The notes: generated by a model not told the origin, from the sequence alone. Numbered from the stretch's first letter, positions 43,601 through 55,988 are shown. The stretch: 64,000 nucleotides of DNA from Edolisoma coerulescens (GCA_013397115.1 VWZW01007078.1:252152-316151), one strand, 5' to 3'. Program-made: numbers and translations.

Positions 43601-46600
43601 TCTTTTCTTTCATCCTCCTCTGCTTCCGTTTCACCTGTCTCACGTTCCCCCTCATCCTTCTCCCTGTTTTCTGCCCCCTCCTCCTCATAACCATTGGGAA
43701 GTGTTTTCGTGTCCTGGGCTGCTTCTACGACGATGGCTTCCTCATTGTCATCCTTCTTCAGCCTCAGGATTTGCTGCAAATCAAAGGCTTTCATGACTGG
43801 GGCATTGGTGGTCACCACGGGGGCTCTTGCAGGCCTGGAAGCCAGTTTTTTCCTCACACAGGAGTCACACGGACAATATTCCTCCTCACTGGATTGTTTG
43901 CTAATGCTGTCCTCCAAAGCTGCACTAAGGTCAAAGTCTTTATCTACATCGAATGATAAGTCTGATGTCTCCTCCAGCCTCATCTGGGCACCATTCTTGT
44001 CCCCAAAGAGGGACTTGTTATGCATAGTTTGCAGTCGCCATCTCCTCTGCTCAGTTTGGAGTTTGGACTCGGGTGTAGGTGGCTCCCTTGGAGGTCTCGG
44101 CATCCTCCTTCCAGCCCTGCTTTCGATCTTCCTCAACTCCTTCTCTATGCTCTTTTGTATCCTTTTGCTCACTTCCTCCTTCAGCTCCAGTATCATTTCA
44201 TCCATCTGCTGGTTGTCCTGCAAGTTCCACCTGGCTTTTAACTCATTCATGGCATTGATGTAGTGAGCCATGAACTCCTTCTCGATTTTCCTGAGCAGTC
44301 TCAGGACCCATGTTGGGTCTGGATCCACAGTGCTTTGCTGGACAAGGGATGTGCCCATACTGGTGGATGTATCGACTTTCATCTCAGGGTCATCTGGTGA
44401 CTCTTTTTGAGGCTGCTCTTCCAACTCCTCTTTCAGCTCTGTCCCACCATCAGCATCACTGACATTGGCATCATCAGTGGTCGCTGGCTGATCAGCTTCT
44501 TCTTCAGGGATTTTTTGTGGGACTTCATCATTCACAGCTTCAGCTTCTTCCTGTTCTCCAGCTTCAGCTAATTTGTTTTCTTCTTCATTTTCATTTTCTT
44601 CCAATTCCTCCTGACCCTGCTCACAGTAACTGCCCTGATCCTCCTTATTTTCTTCTTCCTCCTGGATTACAGACTCCACTCTAGCAGACTCTGCTTTTTC
44701 CTCACCTTTTTCCTCTGAGCAGGCCGTGGAAGGTTGGGATGGCTGCTCTTCCTCTTTACTTTGCTGCTCAACCTCAGGTAGTTCTGTGCCAGTCTCTGCG
44801 TTTTCCACTTGCTCGGCTGATTTGAATTCCACAGTTTTCTGCGCCACCAACGTGGCACCAGCTGTGCACTCTTCTCCTGAGCCACCAGAGCCACTGCAAA
44901 CATCAACCCCAGAGGACGACATGGGAGTGAAGGCATGACCCATGGATTTTGGGGCTTTAGATTCAGACACCGGCTTTGCCTGCTCAGTTGCCTCTTGGCC
45001 TGAACTTGGGCCACTCCTTTCAGTGGTGCACCCAAACCACAGGGCTTGAAAAATATTTAGCAGCTCTGTGTACCTTGACTTATCCAAAAGTTTTGAGGTT
45101 TCTGATGGATCCTCTGACTCTTCATCAAGGAGTTGGAGGCTGGCAAGACAAGTAATCAAAATGTTGGCAGAGTTACTCAGTTTTCTCCCCATTGTGGGGG
45201 ACACTTCGGGCAAACTGTTTGATCGGTCAAATTTGCTCTCGTGTTTTGAACTGAGCAAGGCCTTCATGATCTGGACAGATGTCTGGACAGAGGTTGGCAG
45301 GTCTCTCTTGTTATTTTGGCTGGATGTAACTGACTGGTTGTATGCTGCCTGCTCAACTTCAGCAGCTTCAGGTGCAACCTCAGAGATTTCTTCCTGGTTC
45401 ACACATTCTTCAGCCTCTTCATTAATAGCTGTGTCTTCTGTTTTCTCTTCTTCCACTTCAGCCTTTGCTTCATCCTTTGCTTCATCCTTTTCAGCCTCCT
45501 CCTCCTCCTTATCCTTTTCCTCAGCTTTTTCCTCCTCTGGGGCTTCCTCAGCATTTGTACAGTGTGATACCTCAGTGGTCGACTCTGCATGTTCCCCTTC
45601 TCTATCATCCTCCATTTCATCTTTCATAAGCAATGTTTCTGAAGGGATTTTCCTGAGCCATTCTTGCACAACTTCTTCTGGAGATGTATTTGGTAGAGCT
45701 GATGGCATTAAATCACCCCCTCCTTCCTGAATGCCCGTGTCTTCTACCTCTTCCTCTGCTTTTTTGTTGCAAGAATCATCAATGTCTTTAATATTCTGAC
45801 CATTTACTTCGGTTGCGGCTGATTTAGAGCCATAGGAAGTTGCTTTGGACGAATCCACTATTTCTTTCTGCTCTTTCCCTGCGGTCAGCACGGACTTGGT
45901 GCTGATGCTACTGACGGAGGATTTCTTCAACATGGTCGAACGCATATTTTTTCTCTTTGGCTTCCCTTTTGGTGGGGCAGGGCAGTGCAGACTGCACACG
46001 GACATAGCCTCCGACACCGATGCCAGGCTGGAGTTTGACACCTTCACATGAAGATTGTTTGTGTTTTTCTGCCTTGAAGATAGAGACATGCTTGATTGTG
46101 AACACCTATCATTAGTTTCCTGGGATATCTGTGTCGACACACATTTATCATTTATTTCTGACTTTGCAGAGACTCTTGAGGAGCTACCTGTAGGATTTCC
46201 ATTCCTAATCCCATCCTCAGGTGGGCGGTCAACTGTTGAACATACACTCCCACTCATGCTTCCCCCTTTTGAAGAAGAGGGTTTTGAACTAATCTTGGCA
46301 TGACCCTCTCCAGATTTTCCATTAGGACTTGAAGAACCTGAGCAGCGAGATGATGACCTGCTGCTTTCTTCTTTATGGCTTCTCTTCTTTGAGCTTTTTG
46401 AGGATTCACTGAAGCCACTGGCAGTATTTTTTGAGCTTTTCTCCTCAGCAGGACCTCCAGTTGCCTCTGCTTCACTGGTAGATGAAATGTTTGTGTAAAG
46501 AGATCCTGACTTATGAGACATGGCATCTCCAACAGATTTTTTCTTGGTTTCACAGGAGCTTTTGGAGTAAACTGACGCTCTGCTGCCCGATCTCCCATCA

Positions 46601-48230
46601 TCTGCATGCAGGGAATTCTTCTTTTTATTTGGAGTGGATTCAAGTGAAGACTCAGATATTTCAGACTGTGCATCCAAATGAACATGGCTGTGTTTGCTCT
46701 TTTTGGACCCTCTGGAAGAGCAAGAGACACTGCACGGAACGTTCTCATCTCTGTGACTTTTCTTGCTGTTCCTGTCACTAGCCATGGAACGGTGGGTTCC
46801 TTGCGTAGGGCATTGTTCCCCTTCATTGCTCTCACCCCTGATTGATTGGCTTGTCTTTGTTTTTGCTGACACTGAGCTGACTTCATTGACTTCACTTTCT
46901 TCCTGCTCTGCTTCCACCTCTTCAGCCTCTTTCTTGGGGCAGGACTCACTGGAGAAGGAGGACACCACTGGGTTTTCATCAGAGGGGTCACCCTGCTCAC
47001 TCCTTTCTTTTGGCGTGTTGCTGTTACTGGACTTGCTGTGCACGCTGTTGGCAGGGGTGGAGCACTGTGTGTTGTCTCCCTGATTTGCCTTCTGAAGGCT
47101 TGAGGAGGACATGCTCCTGCCCACACTGCTCGTTTCCTCACACACATTCTTCTTGCTCTGCCTGGACTGCAGGGATGACCTGGACATGACACTCCCAACC
47201 CTGCTGCCTTCAACCTCTTCTGCATCATCCTTCAAGCACTTCACAGAAGAAGCTTCGAAACAATTTTCATCCTCATTTTGTGAAACGGTTTTGGTGATCT
47301 CATGGTCTTCAGGGGTGTTTTGAGTATCCAGGTTGTTTTCACAGCTTGAATGTGACATCAAGCCCAAGGATGAAGGTCTCTGGCTGTTTCCTGTGCTTGT
47401 CCGAGCGTATTCCTGCTGTTCTTCTCCATTGGAAGGACCTGTAGATAAATCACTTCGGCACATACACTTTTTAACGGATCGATACGCCACCCTGTTCTTT
47501 AAAGTCTCTGAGTAGGATGCAGACTTTCGCACAATGTGCTCAGAGTATTCCTCACTGGATGTGGTGTGGATGCTATCCACAGACATCACTTTTTTGTGGA
47601 CCACTCTCCTCCGGGAAGATGTGCTGGAGCATGATGACCGCGTGTGCCAGGTGCTTTGCACACTGGGCTCTTCTCTCTGGGATGTGTGCATGGGGTTTTT
47701 CCAAATGTCATAGTCCCGGTGTTTCTTTCCACAGCTGTGACAGTGGGCCTCGTCACATTCCGATTCCTCAAGTTTGGACATGTAGGAATCGATATCACAG
47801 GGATACAAGGAATCATCTGCCTCCGAGCTGGCTTCTGGGTTCATTTTCTGTAGGGGATCTACTCCACTGCCCTCCTCCACTCCTGACTCTTCACAAGGCA
47901 GCTGGTTCATCAAGCTGGACTTTTTGATCTGGGTGGACCACTGCAAAGTCTCGTCGTTGAGCAAGCGGAAGCGAACCTTCATCTCCACAGACAAGCTCCC
48001 ATCCTTGTTCACATGGACCCGCTTCTCGATGTCATCGTTGACCAAGGACTGGACGAGGTCCCCAGCTTTTGGGTGAGAGCAGACATTGGAGAAGGGTGCC
48101 CCATTGTCTGGAGAGGCCGCGAGGCCATTGAGGTATGACTTTTCTGATGACAAAGAATATCTCATTGACCTGTTGCTGGATGCTGACCGTGGATGGATAA
48201 TGCTTTTTTTGGCTTTCAGTCCGAAGTTCA
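40678..48230 (-). CDS. RP1L1: RP1L1, giant last coding exon
   Basis: RP1L1 is a doublecortin-family protein of the photoreceptor axoneme that works with RP1 in outer-segment organisation; human mutations cause occult macular dystrophy and retinitis pigmentosa. This exon encodes about 2,517 residues in one uninterrupted frame. The acceptor (pyrimidine tract plus cag, ending at 48231) gives phase 1, so the first codon is A|TG across the junction with exon 3; GTG at 48231 is not a start. Landmarks shared with human RP1L1, numbered from the junction Met: NKDGSLSVEMKVRF (75-88), SPEEVVQEWLRKIP (about 847-862), ITCLASLQLL (about 1025), SSSGVDVCSGSGGSGE (about 1104), a helical PTWVLRLLRKIEKEF region (about 1302-1370), CPCDSCVRKK (1453-1462), KAFDLQQIL (about 1480), and the C-terminus DQDDLDF. 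A serine-rich part covers roughly 210-800. Residues about 1578-2237 are almost only Glu with Ala, Lys, Thr and Val. The paralogue RP1 is excluded by the Glu-rich tract and the PRSS55 neighbour. Confidence 0.95.
40942..41007 (-). repeat. 18-bp in-frame repeat encoding GVVEEE
   Basis: Three identical 18-base units (40942-40959, 40960-40977, 40978-40995) and a 12-base partial unit encode GVVEEE repeats near the RP1L1 C-terminus. The hydrophobic GVV core contrasts with the acidic surroundings. Confidence 0.92.
41714..42081 (-). repeat. 87-bp repeat with 174-bp higher-order period
   Basis: Units begin at 41714, 41801, 41888, 41975 and 42062 (the last one diverges). Each encodes 29 residues of Glu with AK, VK, GE or RE, and TK. 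Units alternate between a KEG form (ctctccctcc) and a KER form (ctctctctcc), and a linked tttggc/ttttgc difference alternates with them in the upper four, so a 174-bp dimer has been duplicated. Confidence 0.9.
42082..42135 (-). repeat. Two 27-bp truncated repeat units
   Basis: Two identical 27-base units (42082-42108, 42109-42135) equal the 45-bp unit minus its agc...ctc part. A third 27-base unit stands at 42496-42522 on the other side of the 45-bp array. Confidence 0.88.
42136..42495 (-). repeat. 45-bp tandem array, 8 identical copies
   Basis: Eight units start every 45 bases from 42136 to 42451 and are identical base for base. Each encodes 15 residues, AKEEEEKAEEEEEEE in one phase. A ninth, separated unit begins at 42523. 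No synonymous difference exists among the eight, so the array expanded or was homogenised recently. Confidence 0.95.
42781..42960 (-). repeat. 30-bp tandem array, 6 identical copies
   Basis: Six identical 30-base units (starts 42781, 42811, 42841, 42871, 42901, 42931) encode EEEAEEEEAK. A partial unit precedes them at about 42763. The in-frame length keeps the RP1L1 reading frame intact. Confidence 0.95.
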
Positions 48231-50146
48231 CTGAGTGAAGAAAAGAAAGATGGAGAGAGATGTTAACTCACATAAAGGTGACACAAAATATGTAAGTCAA
48301 ATCCTCAAACTAGTGAATACTGATATTATCCCATTAAAGCCAAGCCTAAGCAAATTTACATAATTTGAAAATTTGTCTTTGACTAAGTGATGTCCATAAA
48401 TCATAGAATAGTTAAAGTTGGAAGGGACCTCTGGAGACAATCTGGTCCAACTTCCTTGTTAAATGTTAAGTTTTGAATTAATTATCTGTGATAAAATCTT
48501 CTATACCTTAACTTTATCTTTATTTTAAAAAACGAATTGCAACACAAACACTTTGTTTTATTAAGTCCATGCCAGAAGTAAAATTAGGAAAAATAATACA
48601 TATATATATACACATACAGGGCAATTTAGTGTCAGTGTTTGGGCATTTTATCACATTGCAAATATTCCTTTATTTAACTGTGCAAGTTTTAATTCTTTTT
48701 ATTTAATCAGGGAAAAATGCATGGAGAAGTGACCCTCTTCCTTAGCTGGATGTCAAGGGTCATACATTTATTGAGCATATCCACTTCTTCACTCATATTC
48801 CAGGAAATACGTGGCCATGTAGACCAGAGCAACACTCAGTCCCTGCAAGGATGTGCCACTAAGAATAATAATAATTCTTATTAAAACATAAAGAACAAAT
48901 GGAAAAGAAATTGTAAGCTGGTGATAATTACAAAGTGAAATAGTAGGAATTGTAGAAGAAATCAGTGAGAACAAGGAAATTTAGGAATTGCAATTGGAAG
49001 AACATCTTTATGGCCCATGCAGTGATCTGCATAGGTTTGTTTAGGTCCCTTCATTTCAAGCAGAATACATTGCTATCAGGCTGTCTTGCAAGACATTCAT
49101 CTGTCTTGTTTCTAATATATGTTTGTCCAAAATTTCCTTGCATATATATCCAGACAATCCTGTGCCTCCATGGGCATATGGATATGCAGCTGAATGGAGG
49201 GCATTTTAGGAAGGAAGTGTTGAACAGGAGCACATCAAAATCACATGAAATAGCTCTTCCCTAACTATCCTTATGAATGAACAGATGGATTTGCTCAGTC
49301 TCTTGATGGGCAAAGCTTCAGTTTATTCCCATGTTTCCCACCAATTTTTTATGTCTCGGACAGTGAGCGTAGGATGCCTCTGTCCTTGAGTTTCCACAGC
49401 TTGTTGTCAACACATGAATGAATTTTCCCAGCTCCTAGTATTGTCAATGGAGAGAAACAGATGCACCTCCAGAGCACACTTAATTTCATCCTACAATAAA
49501 TCCTTAATACAAGTGAGATTAATTGCCCTTTGGAATTGGGAAGTTTCTTTTCCCAGGCTACGGAGGGTGGCTGGTTTAATTACCTGTGACCTTAGATAAC
49601 TCATGATGGAGTGCCAAAGAAATATAATCCTGAATAATCCATAACATACTCCTTCCTAAACATAATCTTTCCATAAAAAACACGTTTTGTTGGCAAAAGG
49701 GCAGCTGTAACCTGCAGGAGAAACTGAGTCTCCTGCTGATAGAACCAGGGCATCCTCTGGTCCTGGTGCAGGAAAATGCAGGAGGGAAGGCATGATAGGA
49801 CAGACAATGAGGGGATAGAGGATTCGTGGGAAATCTCAAGGGTCAGACGCAGGAAAGGAGGGAGTTCTGGAAGGAAAAGGAGACCCAGAGATATGAAAGA
49901 GGAAGGGAAGTCAGCCAGACATGGGGAGCATGTAAAAGAAAGACTGGGGGGTGTAGGTAGGAAATCCTAGAAGGAAACCAGAGAAAAAGAAGGGGAGGAT
50001 GGAAAGGCCTGGGAGGCAGGGAGAGGGAAGTGCATTTTCCACATGAAATCTGCACATTGGGGCAGCTCGACAGGGGCCTGTATTCCCCACGCTGTGGGAC
50101 ACAGGCCTCGGGACAGCTGCGCGACATGCCCCCAAGGTTTTCTTAC
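48231..50146 (-). other. RP1L1: RP1L1 intron 3
   Basis: A 1.9-kb intron with donor AAA|GTAAGA at 50147/50146 and acceptor cag at 48233-48231. The exon 3 end and the exon 4 start are in matching phase 1. It contains a CR1 end (48399-48464), a short TA-rich run near 48597-48616, and a stretch at about 49780-50030 that is purine-rich on the + strand. Confidence 0.85.
48399..48464 (-). mobile_element. CR1 LINE 3' end in RP1L1 intron 3
   Basis: 'catagaatagttaaagttgg' and 'aagggacctctggagac' are a diverged CR1 end. The element lies in the same strand sense as RP1L1. About 65 bases remain. Confidence 0.8.
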
Positions 50147-50315
50147 TTTCACTGTTCTCGTTGACATCGTTGTCATTGTTGGAGCGGGAAGGCAGGTTGG
50201 GCAGCTTCTCCGCTGAGTGTTTTGTCAAATTCTCCATGGATACAGGTTTAAACGGCTCCCGGCCGACACACACCAGCACGTTGGGGCAGTGGAGCAGGGC
50301 CTGCATGCTGTCGAT
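50147..50315 (-). CDS. RP1L1: RP1L1 exon 3, end of second doublecortin domain
   Basis: This 169-base internal exon begins in phase 0 after an acceptor (ttccctttccag, ending at 50316) and ends in phase 1 at a strong donor (GAAA|GTAAGA). It encodes IDSMQALLHCPNVLVCVGRE, the last strands of the second doublecortin (ubiquitin-like, microtubule-binding) domain, then a polar linker rich in Asn, Ser and Glu. The human counterpart has the same pattern, with a VDSLQALLHSPSVLVC core. The open frame runs past both splice sites, so the exon limits rest on the splice signals and homology. The exon with DCX1 and the first part of DCX2 is not found up to 64000. Confidence 0.92.
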
Positions 50316-50459
50316 CTGGAAAGGGAACAGCAAGTGGAGCACCATGAGCCCAGACAGAAAAGTTTGGTTCTTCCAGGCCTGGAATCAACTGACAATGAAA
50401 TGTCACCTAAATAAAAGGGTGTTTGGATAATGGTCTCAGGCATGTGATGATGTTTTTGG

Positions 50460-50538
50460 TGTTTTCCTGTGCAGGGCCAGGAGCTGGACTTGATGGTCCT
50501 TGTAGGTCCTTTCCAACTCAGGATATTCTGTGATTCAA
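50460..50538 (+). mobile_element. CR1 LINE 3' end, fourth subtype
   Basis: 'gtgcagggccaggagctgg', 'acttgatggtccttgtagg', 'cctttccaactcaggatattc' and a tail octamer. It lies about 145 bp upstream of RP1L1 exon 3 in the transcript, in antisense orientation. Confidence 0.85.
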
Positions 50539-51110
50539 TGAAAATAAATGTGGTTCTGGAGAACTTCGGGGTCTACCAGAGCCTGTTGGAGAATTCTTCC
50601 GTTGAAAGAGAAGCTCTGCTATGTTTTGACCAGATTTCCTAAGACAGGGAAGGGGTGGGAGAGATTGCCTAAGGGAGAATAAATCTCCTTTATTATATAT
50701 TATACAAGATTTCACATATTCTGGGAAAAATTTAGGCATATTCCATGTGGTAGTGAGGTGTTTCAGTTTCTCTTACAGAGAATTATAACCTTTAAATTCT
50801 TCTAATTCCTGTATGGGACAGCTTTTATTATCCGAAAAATGCTACATTTCGTTTTGTCCCTTAGTTGATACTTTTCTTGCTCAGGAAGAGGGACAAGGAC
50901 TGTGACTTCCCCTAATATTCTCTCAAATACTGCCTCAGTTATAACCCCAAGTATTGTCTCAGGGGTGGACAATGAAGGACATTGTCCCCAGTGTGGGAAG
51001 TGCCTGTGAAGGAATCTTTGGTCCTCTATGAGAACTCAGGTTTGCACCCTTTGTCCTCACCACATGACCTGTTCCTGGATTACACACCAAGTCCTTCACG
51101 AGTCGCTCTT

Positions 51111-51232
51111 CATGGAATCCTAGAACAGTTTGGGTTGGAAGGCACCTTTTAAATGCCATCCAGTCCAACTCCCTACAATGAGCAGGAACATCTTCAGCTG
51201 GATCAGGTTTCTCAGAGCCCCATCCAACTTTT
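51111..51232 (-). mobile_element. CR1 LINE 3' fragment, diverged
   Basis: 'catggaatcctagaacagtt', 'tgggttggaaggcacctttt' and 'ccatccagtccaactccct'; the body has 'ggaacatcttcagctggatc', unlike the main subtype. Confidence 0.87.
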
Positions 51233-53577
51233 AACCAAATACACTTTTCTCTCTCAGGGAGAGGAAGATTCTCTCTAGGGAATCAATCCTGTGGGAAGCA
51301 CCGGGCAGACAGAGCCTGGACCCATCTTCCACCTTGTTTCTGCAGCCTCTCATGTGAAAGACTGAAGTTGAGCTCTCAGGTAAAATACTTGAGGTCTTTC
51401 AAAAGGAGAAGTCTCTCTTGCTGTCTGAGAAGACTTTAGAGTGGCCAGCATTTGGCAGCTTTGTTCTGCTGGGGGTCTCCGCAATCTGGGATGTCCCTTC
51501 CTCCTCAGCCTGCTACATCAGGAGAATGTCTCTAGAGCACAGGGAAGACCTCAACAAGAGGTGGCCACACCATGAGTTACCAAGCCAGCTCTGGTGGTGG
51601 GCTCAGCACCCTGACCACACCCTGTTACTTAATCATCATCCCCTTTCGAGAACCAAGATAAGGAATCTCAGAGGAGCAGCGAAGACAGTTCTGCAGTTGT
51701 CACACGTGCCTGAAATAACAGTGCGTGAAGGACAGACCTCGGCCTCTAAATATTGTTACAGACAAGGAATGAAGAACCAGGGCCCCTTCAGAGCCCAAGC
51801 CCTCGGTTTGTGAAATGCCTCTGGGGTTTCCCAAGATGTCCCACGAGGGCTGTGGGAAGCACTAAGGGTGCTGGATCTGGTGCAAGGAAGAGGATAAATG
51901 TGTGGAGGGTGAAAAAGCAACACAGAGATAAATGGAAAAACATTTTAGATCCAGTTAATCACTTCTGATAACATTTCTTACAATAAAACATGTGGCATCA
52001 ACTTTTTTGTGGGAATACAGTAAAATCCCATTGTCTTCCCATTATTTTTTAATTTTCTATTTGTGTTATAACAACGCTTGTGATTTAGGCCCATCCAGTT
52101 TGCTATGAAACCCAAAATAAGAGAGCTTTGCTCACTGAAACTTTCATTAAACACTGCAAAGCAACAAAGCTGCCAAATTCATGTGATGGGTACCATCAAA
52201 CAGAAAAATAGTTCACAAATCTCAGTTTATCTCTGTTCACTCCACTTCTGGTCCATCTATTCCTAAAGAAAACATCTTTATATAATCCTAACAAAAAACT
52301 CTTTCTAGCTCACCTTAAAAGTTTACAGAAAGCCTAGAATTTAATAAATCAAATATTTTGAGTATGTTTTTGCCACCTGTATACTTAATTTCCTTCTTTA
52401 CTTTCCTGGATTTTTTTTTCCGTTATTTTTTCTATTCATTTTTATTCCTTTGGTGAGATATTTCCCCCTATCTTACACAAGTAGAAAAAAAAGTAAGGAT
52501 AAAAAAGAAGAAAGAGGAAAGGAAAAAGAGGGAGAGAAAAAAAAAAAACTAGATAAGACATGTGTTCTGTCCCTAATGTAAAAGAATCTGTCTTTAAAGC
52601 CCCACTATGTTTAGGAGCTGTTCCTATTTGTAAAGGACGTTTTTTTCAGTGAAGGCTTTTTTTTGCCCACATTTTCTGACGTGGTTCCATGTCTCGGTGT
52701 AGATATTTCAATCACACTCATCACTGCTGCGTTGTGTGTGCAGAAAATAGATGGTGCCAATGACAGAGAGTCAGGGATCCACGGAGCCGAGCCAGATGAG
52801 TTAGGGAACTTTTACATCCTTCAATATGGAATACACTTGTATTATGTCACTTAAAATAGTCTGTAATTGTAGTGTGGGGTATTTCTCACATCAGCAGCAC
52901 TTCAGCTCTGTTTGTGTCTATGATGTAAATTTCCTTCCTAATGTCTTGCAAGCTTAATCTCTTTGAATTAATAATTCCAGATAGTCACCTTTGTAATGCT
53001 TCATCATTAAAAGCACTTTTGTAGCTTTAGACACAGCTGAATGTTTCCTGAGGGTTAAATAAATCCTGTTTCTCACACTTATTTAATGCAACTGTTTCAG
53101 GGCAGTGCAGGACTGGGATAACAGTTTGTTCCATCTGTTCCACATGGAGCCTTCCCACACTGCTGCAGGAATCCCATCCTCACAACGTGTCACTGCCTGG
53201 GCTTTCCAGAGAACATCTGTCTTCAGGGCCATCAATATGACATCTTTTACTAGTGCTGAATTATCACTAAGCAGCACATCCCCTCTTGGGTGTTTAGCAA
53301 CTTGCAGTTCACTCAGGGTGTCCTGGGTGAGGCCCTGGTGGTTCTTCTTGGATTTCCTTCTTTTTAAGGGATATATAAAAACTATTTATAATCTGAAGGG
53401 ATCAGATCCTGACCCTGCAGGCATTCCACTGTCCACTGTTGCTCCTGGAAGTGCTGAGTGAAATACTGGCCCCATTTCAAGCAGGGGTAGAGTCCTCCCT
53501 GGCTTCTTTGGAGTCTGCAGCACATCATCTACAGCTGGGAAATGAGGAAAACTGGGAGCTTTCTTTCCATCAGCATC
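51233..53577. other. 2.3 kb intronic unique DNA
   Basis: No gene was recognised. The AT-rich part at 51960-53080 contains a T/C-rich run (about 52388-52455) followed by an A/G-rich run (52483-52551). The frame at 51418-51813 shows no domain. Confidence 0.5.
52483..52551. repeat. Polypurine run of about 70 bp
   Basis: Almost only A and G on the + strand, with two or three T. It is preceded about 30 bp earlier by a pyrimidine-rich run, so the two could partly pair. Confidence 0.75.
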
Positions 53578-53985
53578 ATCATGGAATGGTTTGGGCTGTA
53601 AGAGACCTTAAAGCTCATCCAGTTCCACCCCCTGCCATGGGCAGGGACACCTTCCACTAGCCCAGGTTGCTCCAAGCCCCATCCAGCCTGGTCTTGGACA
53701 CTTCCAGGCATCCAGGGGCAGCCACAGCTTCTCTGGGCACCCTGTGCCAGGGCCTCCCTACCCTCACAGCCAACAATTCCTTCCCAATATCCCACCTATC
53801 CCTGTCCTCTGACAGTGGGAAGCCATTCCCTGTGTCCTGTCCCTCCATGCCTTGTCCCCAGTCCCTCTCCAGCTCTTCTGGAGCCCCTTTAGGCTCTGGA
53901 AGGGGCTCTGAGATCTCCCTGGATCCTTCTCTTCTCCAGGCTGAACACCCTCAGATCTCCCAGCCTGGCTCCAGAGCAGAGGGGC
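53578..53985 (-). mobile_element. CR1 LINE 3' fragment, about 400 bp
   Basis: The most extended main-subtype copy in the intron: 'catggaatggtttgggctgt', 'aagccattccctgtgtcctg', 'cttgtccccagtccctctcc', 'ggagcccctttaggctctgg', 'tctccaggctgaacaccc'. A duplicated 'agcagaggggctccaa' follows at about 53973-54004. Confidence 0.93.
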
Positions 53986-54395
53986 TCCAAAGCAGAGGGG
54001 CTCCAGCCTCTTTTTTGCTATTGTGCAAGAGAAGTGATCCTGTTCTTCTTCTTGGACACAACAACCACCAAAGAGTTTTTATGACTCGTGCAGCTGCATT
54101 TTCCATGCAATTTCTGCCATGGATTTTCATGCTGGGGGAAGAAACTGGACATCAGACAGAAACTTGGAGAGAGATAAGATTACAAGATGTGGCAGTAGGA
54201 CCATGGTTAAAAGCAGACACAGTAGCTATTCATGTTTCAGAACCATGTGAGCCCCAGAGAAAGAGATGAAATATTAGATGGGATTAAATTCTGAGAAAAT
54301 AATCTGATGTTGAATTGCTTTTCAGATAAGGTAAGAGGTGGGAATGATTTTGCAGAGAACAGTGTGAATTCCAACATATGGAGGAAAAGGAAGGT

Positions 54396-54452
54396 TTGAT
54401 GACATGACCTCCAGAAGTCTTTTCCAAACTCAGTGATAATCTGATTCTGTGA
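54396..54452 (+). mobile_element. Old CR1-like 3' tail
   Basis: 'gatgacatgacctccagaag' and 'tcttttccaaactcagtgat' followed by a tail-like 'attctgtgattt'. It is short and diverged, so the assignment is tentative. Confidence 0.5.
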
Positions 54453-54611
54453 TTTATCGCAGGAGAAGTGGATGTTATTTCATGGAGACATGAATTAAGG
54501 AAAAGTGGGGTGGAACTGAAAGATAAGAAGGTGAACATTCTTATCTGCTTTAGCTCTCACACACAGTGGAGAAAATTGAATGCCACTGAAGAGAGATGTG
54601 TTTCCCTCTGA

Positions 54612-54676
54612 AGGTTGATCTTCGTGATCTTGGAGATCTTGTTCATCCTTAATCATTTCTATGATGATTCTGTAAT
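54612..54676 (+). mobile_element. Old CR1-like 3' tail
   Basis: 'gatcttggagatcttgttc' and 'atccttaatcatttctatg' followed by 'atgattctgt' resemble a CR1 end of the third subtype. Strongly diverged. Confidence 0.4.
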
Positions 54677-55861
54677 TTTAAAGCAGTAGTAAGACCTTAG
54701 ATATTTTGTGCTCTCTTTCACTCTGGGAGAAGATCAGAAGATGCCCCAGTGAAATGAAGTGGTGGCCACTCATTGCTCAGCACAGATCTTTTCCCACATT
54801 AATTTTCCTTTGTTTGCTCAGAGGTGACATTTCTCTCTTCCAAGCAGTAGCCTGTAAGGAAATCCTTCTGGCAAACAGATTCCTCACTTCCCTCAGGCTG
54901 CCACAGCAAGATTCCTGAGCACCCATGACAGGATGTTCCAAGAAAACAGTATTACATCCCACCACAATTTAGCTAAAAAAACCCCAAAGGCAATGGATTG
55001 TAAATACTTAAATTCTGGTGATCATCTGAAGGAGTTGTGATGGAGAAGAAAATGCACTGCTCTAATATCTCTCCATTAATTCATCCCACAGGATTGTAAC
55101 TCTTCTACAATCAAGGCTTCTTGCACATTGGTGGAGAGCAGCCAATATTTTTGGGAGACAGGTAATTTCACCCCAGGAAAGCCACCTGATCCAGGTGAAA
55201 CATTCCCCCTTGGACATGTCTGACTCTCACTGATGACAGAGTCAATTATCTCAATGCAGTTGTCTAAATGTAGATTCCTAGAACAATTTGAGATGTTCTA
55301 GAGTATCTAATACGTGCCTGAGGATGGTGACAGGATAAAAGATAAATATGAGGCCAGAAAGCTCAGCAGGAAACATCAACTGCACTCATAGAGTTAGAAA
55401 ATGAGGTGTCTTCATTTTCAAGCTGAATCCCAAAACATGGGAACCTCAAGAATATTTTAATCCATAGATGAACAGTCAGGAATAAAATTGGAAAGAAATA
55501 GTGGCTCATGATAAAGATGTTTGGTGGGTTAGAGAAGAGTTCCTTTGGATCTCTCAGGTCCCATTCAAGCCTTTTTGGAGTTCCCTCAATGTAACTCAGT
55601 CACAGTTAAGGCTGTGGATGATCAGAGACAAAAATCTACCAAAAGTCATGGGATCAGTCTCTAGCAGCTGGCACTTGGTGGGCTGGAATAGACTCCCATT
55701 AAAGTTTTACTGCATAATCCCTGAAAATTAAATCAGGTTTCTCAATCCTACTGTAAAACCTCATCCAATTCCACTGTAATGGATGGAGAGAAACTTGGTG
55801 ACCTCCGCAGACTCTGGATCAGGATCCAACGGGATTATGGATGCCGTGAGTGAAGTTCTGG
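54677..55861. other. 1.2 kb intronic unique DNA
   Basis: No gene or clear repeat was recognised. Confidence 0.5.
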
Positions 55862-55988
55862 ACAAGAGCCCAGGTTGGATGACGCATGGAGCAGCCTGGT
55901 CTAGTGGAAGGTGTCCCTGCCCATGGCAGGGGGTTGGAACAAGATGATCTTTCAGGTCCCTTCCAACCCAAACCATTCTATGATTCAT
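55862..55988 (+). mobile_element. CR1 LINE 3' fragment
   Basis: 'caggttggatgacgcatgg', 'tggaaggtgtccctgccc', a perfect 'ggtcccttccaacccaaacc' and one tail octamer. Relatively young, main subtype. Confidence 0.93.

Noticed and set aside
46254..47228. 324-codon - strand frame inside the RP1L1 exon
   Set aside because: It overlaps the conserved RP1L1 frame in another phase, and its composition follows from the serine-rich coding sequence.
40678..48231. Assignment to RP1 instead of RP1L1
   Set aside because: RP1 lacks the long Glu-rich repeat tract, and the neighbour is PRSS55-like as expected for RP1L1. The landmark segments also fit RP1L1 better.
48229..48231. GTG as a translation start for the giant frame
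   Set aside because: The G at 48231 belongs to the intron acceptor cag. The frame continues from exon 3 through a split ATG codon.
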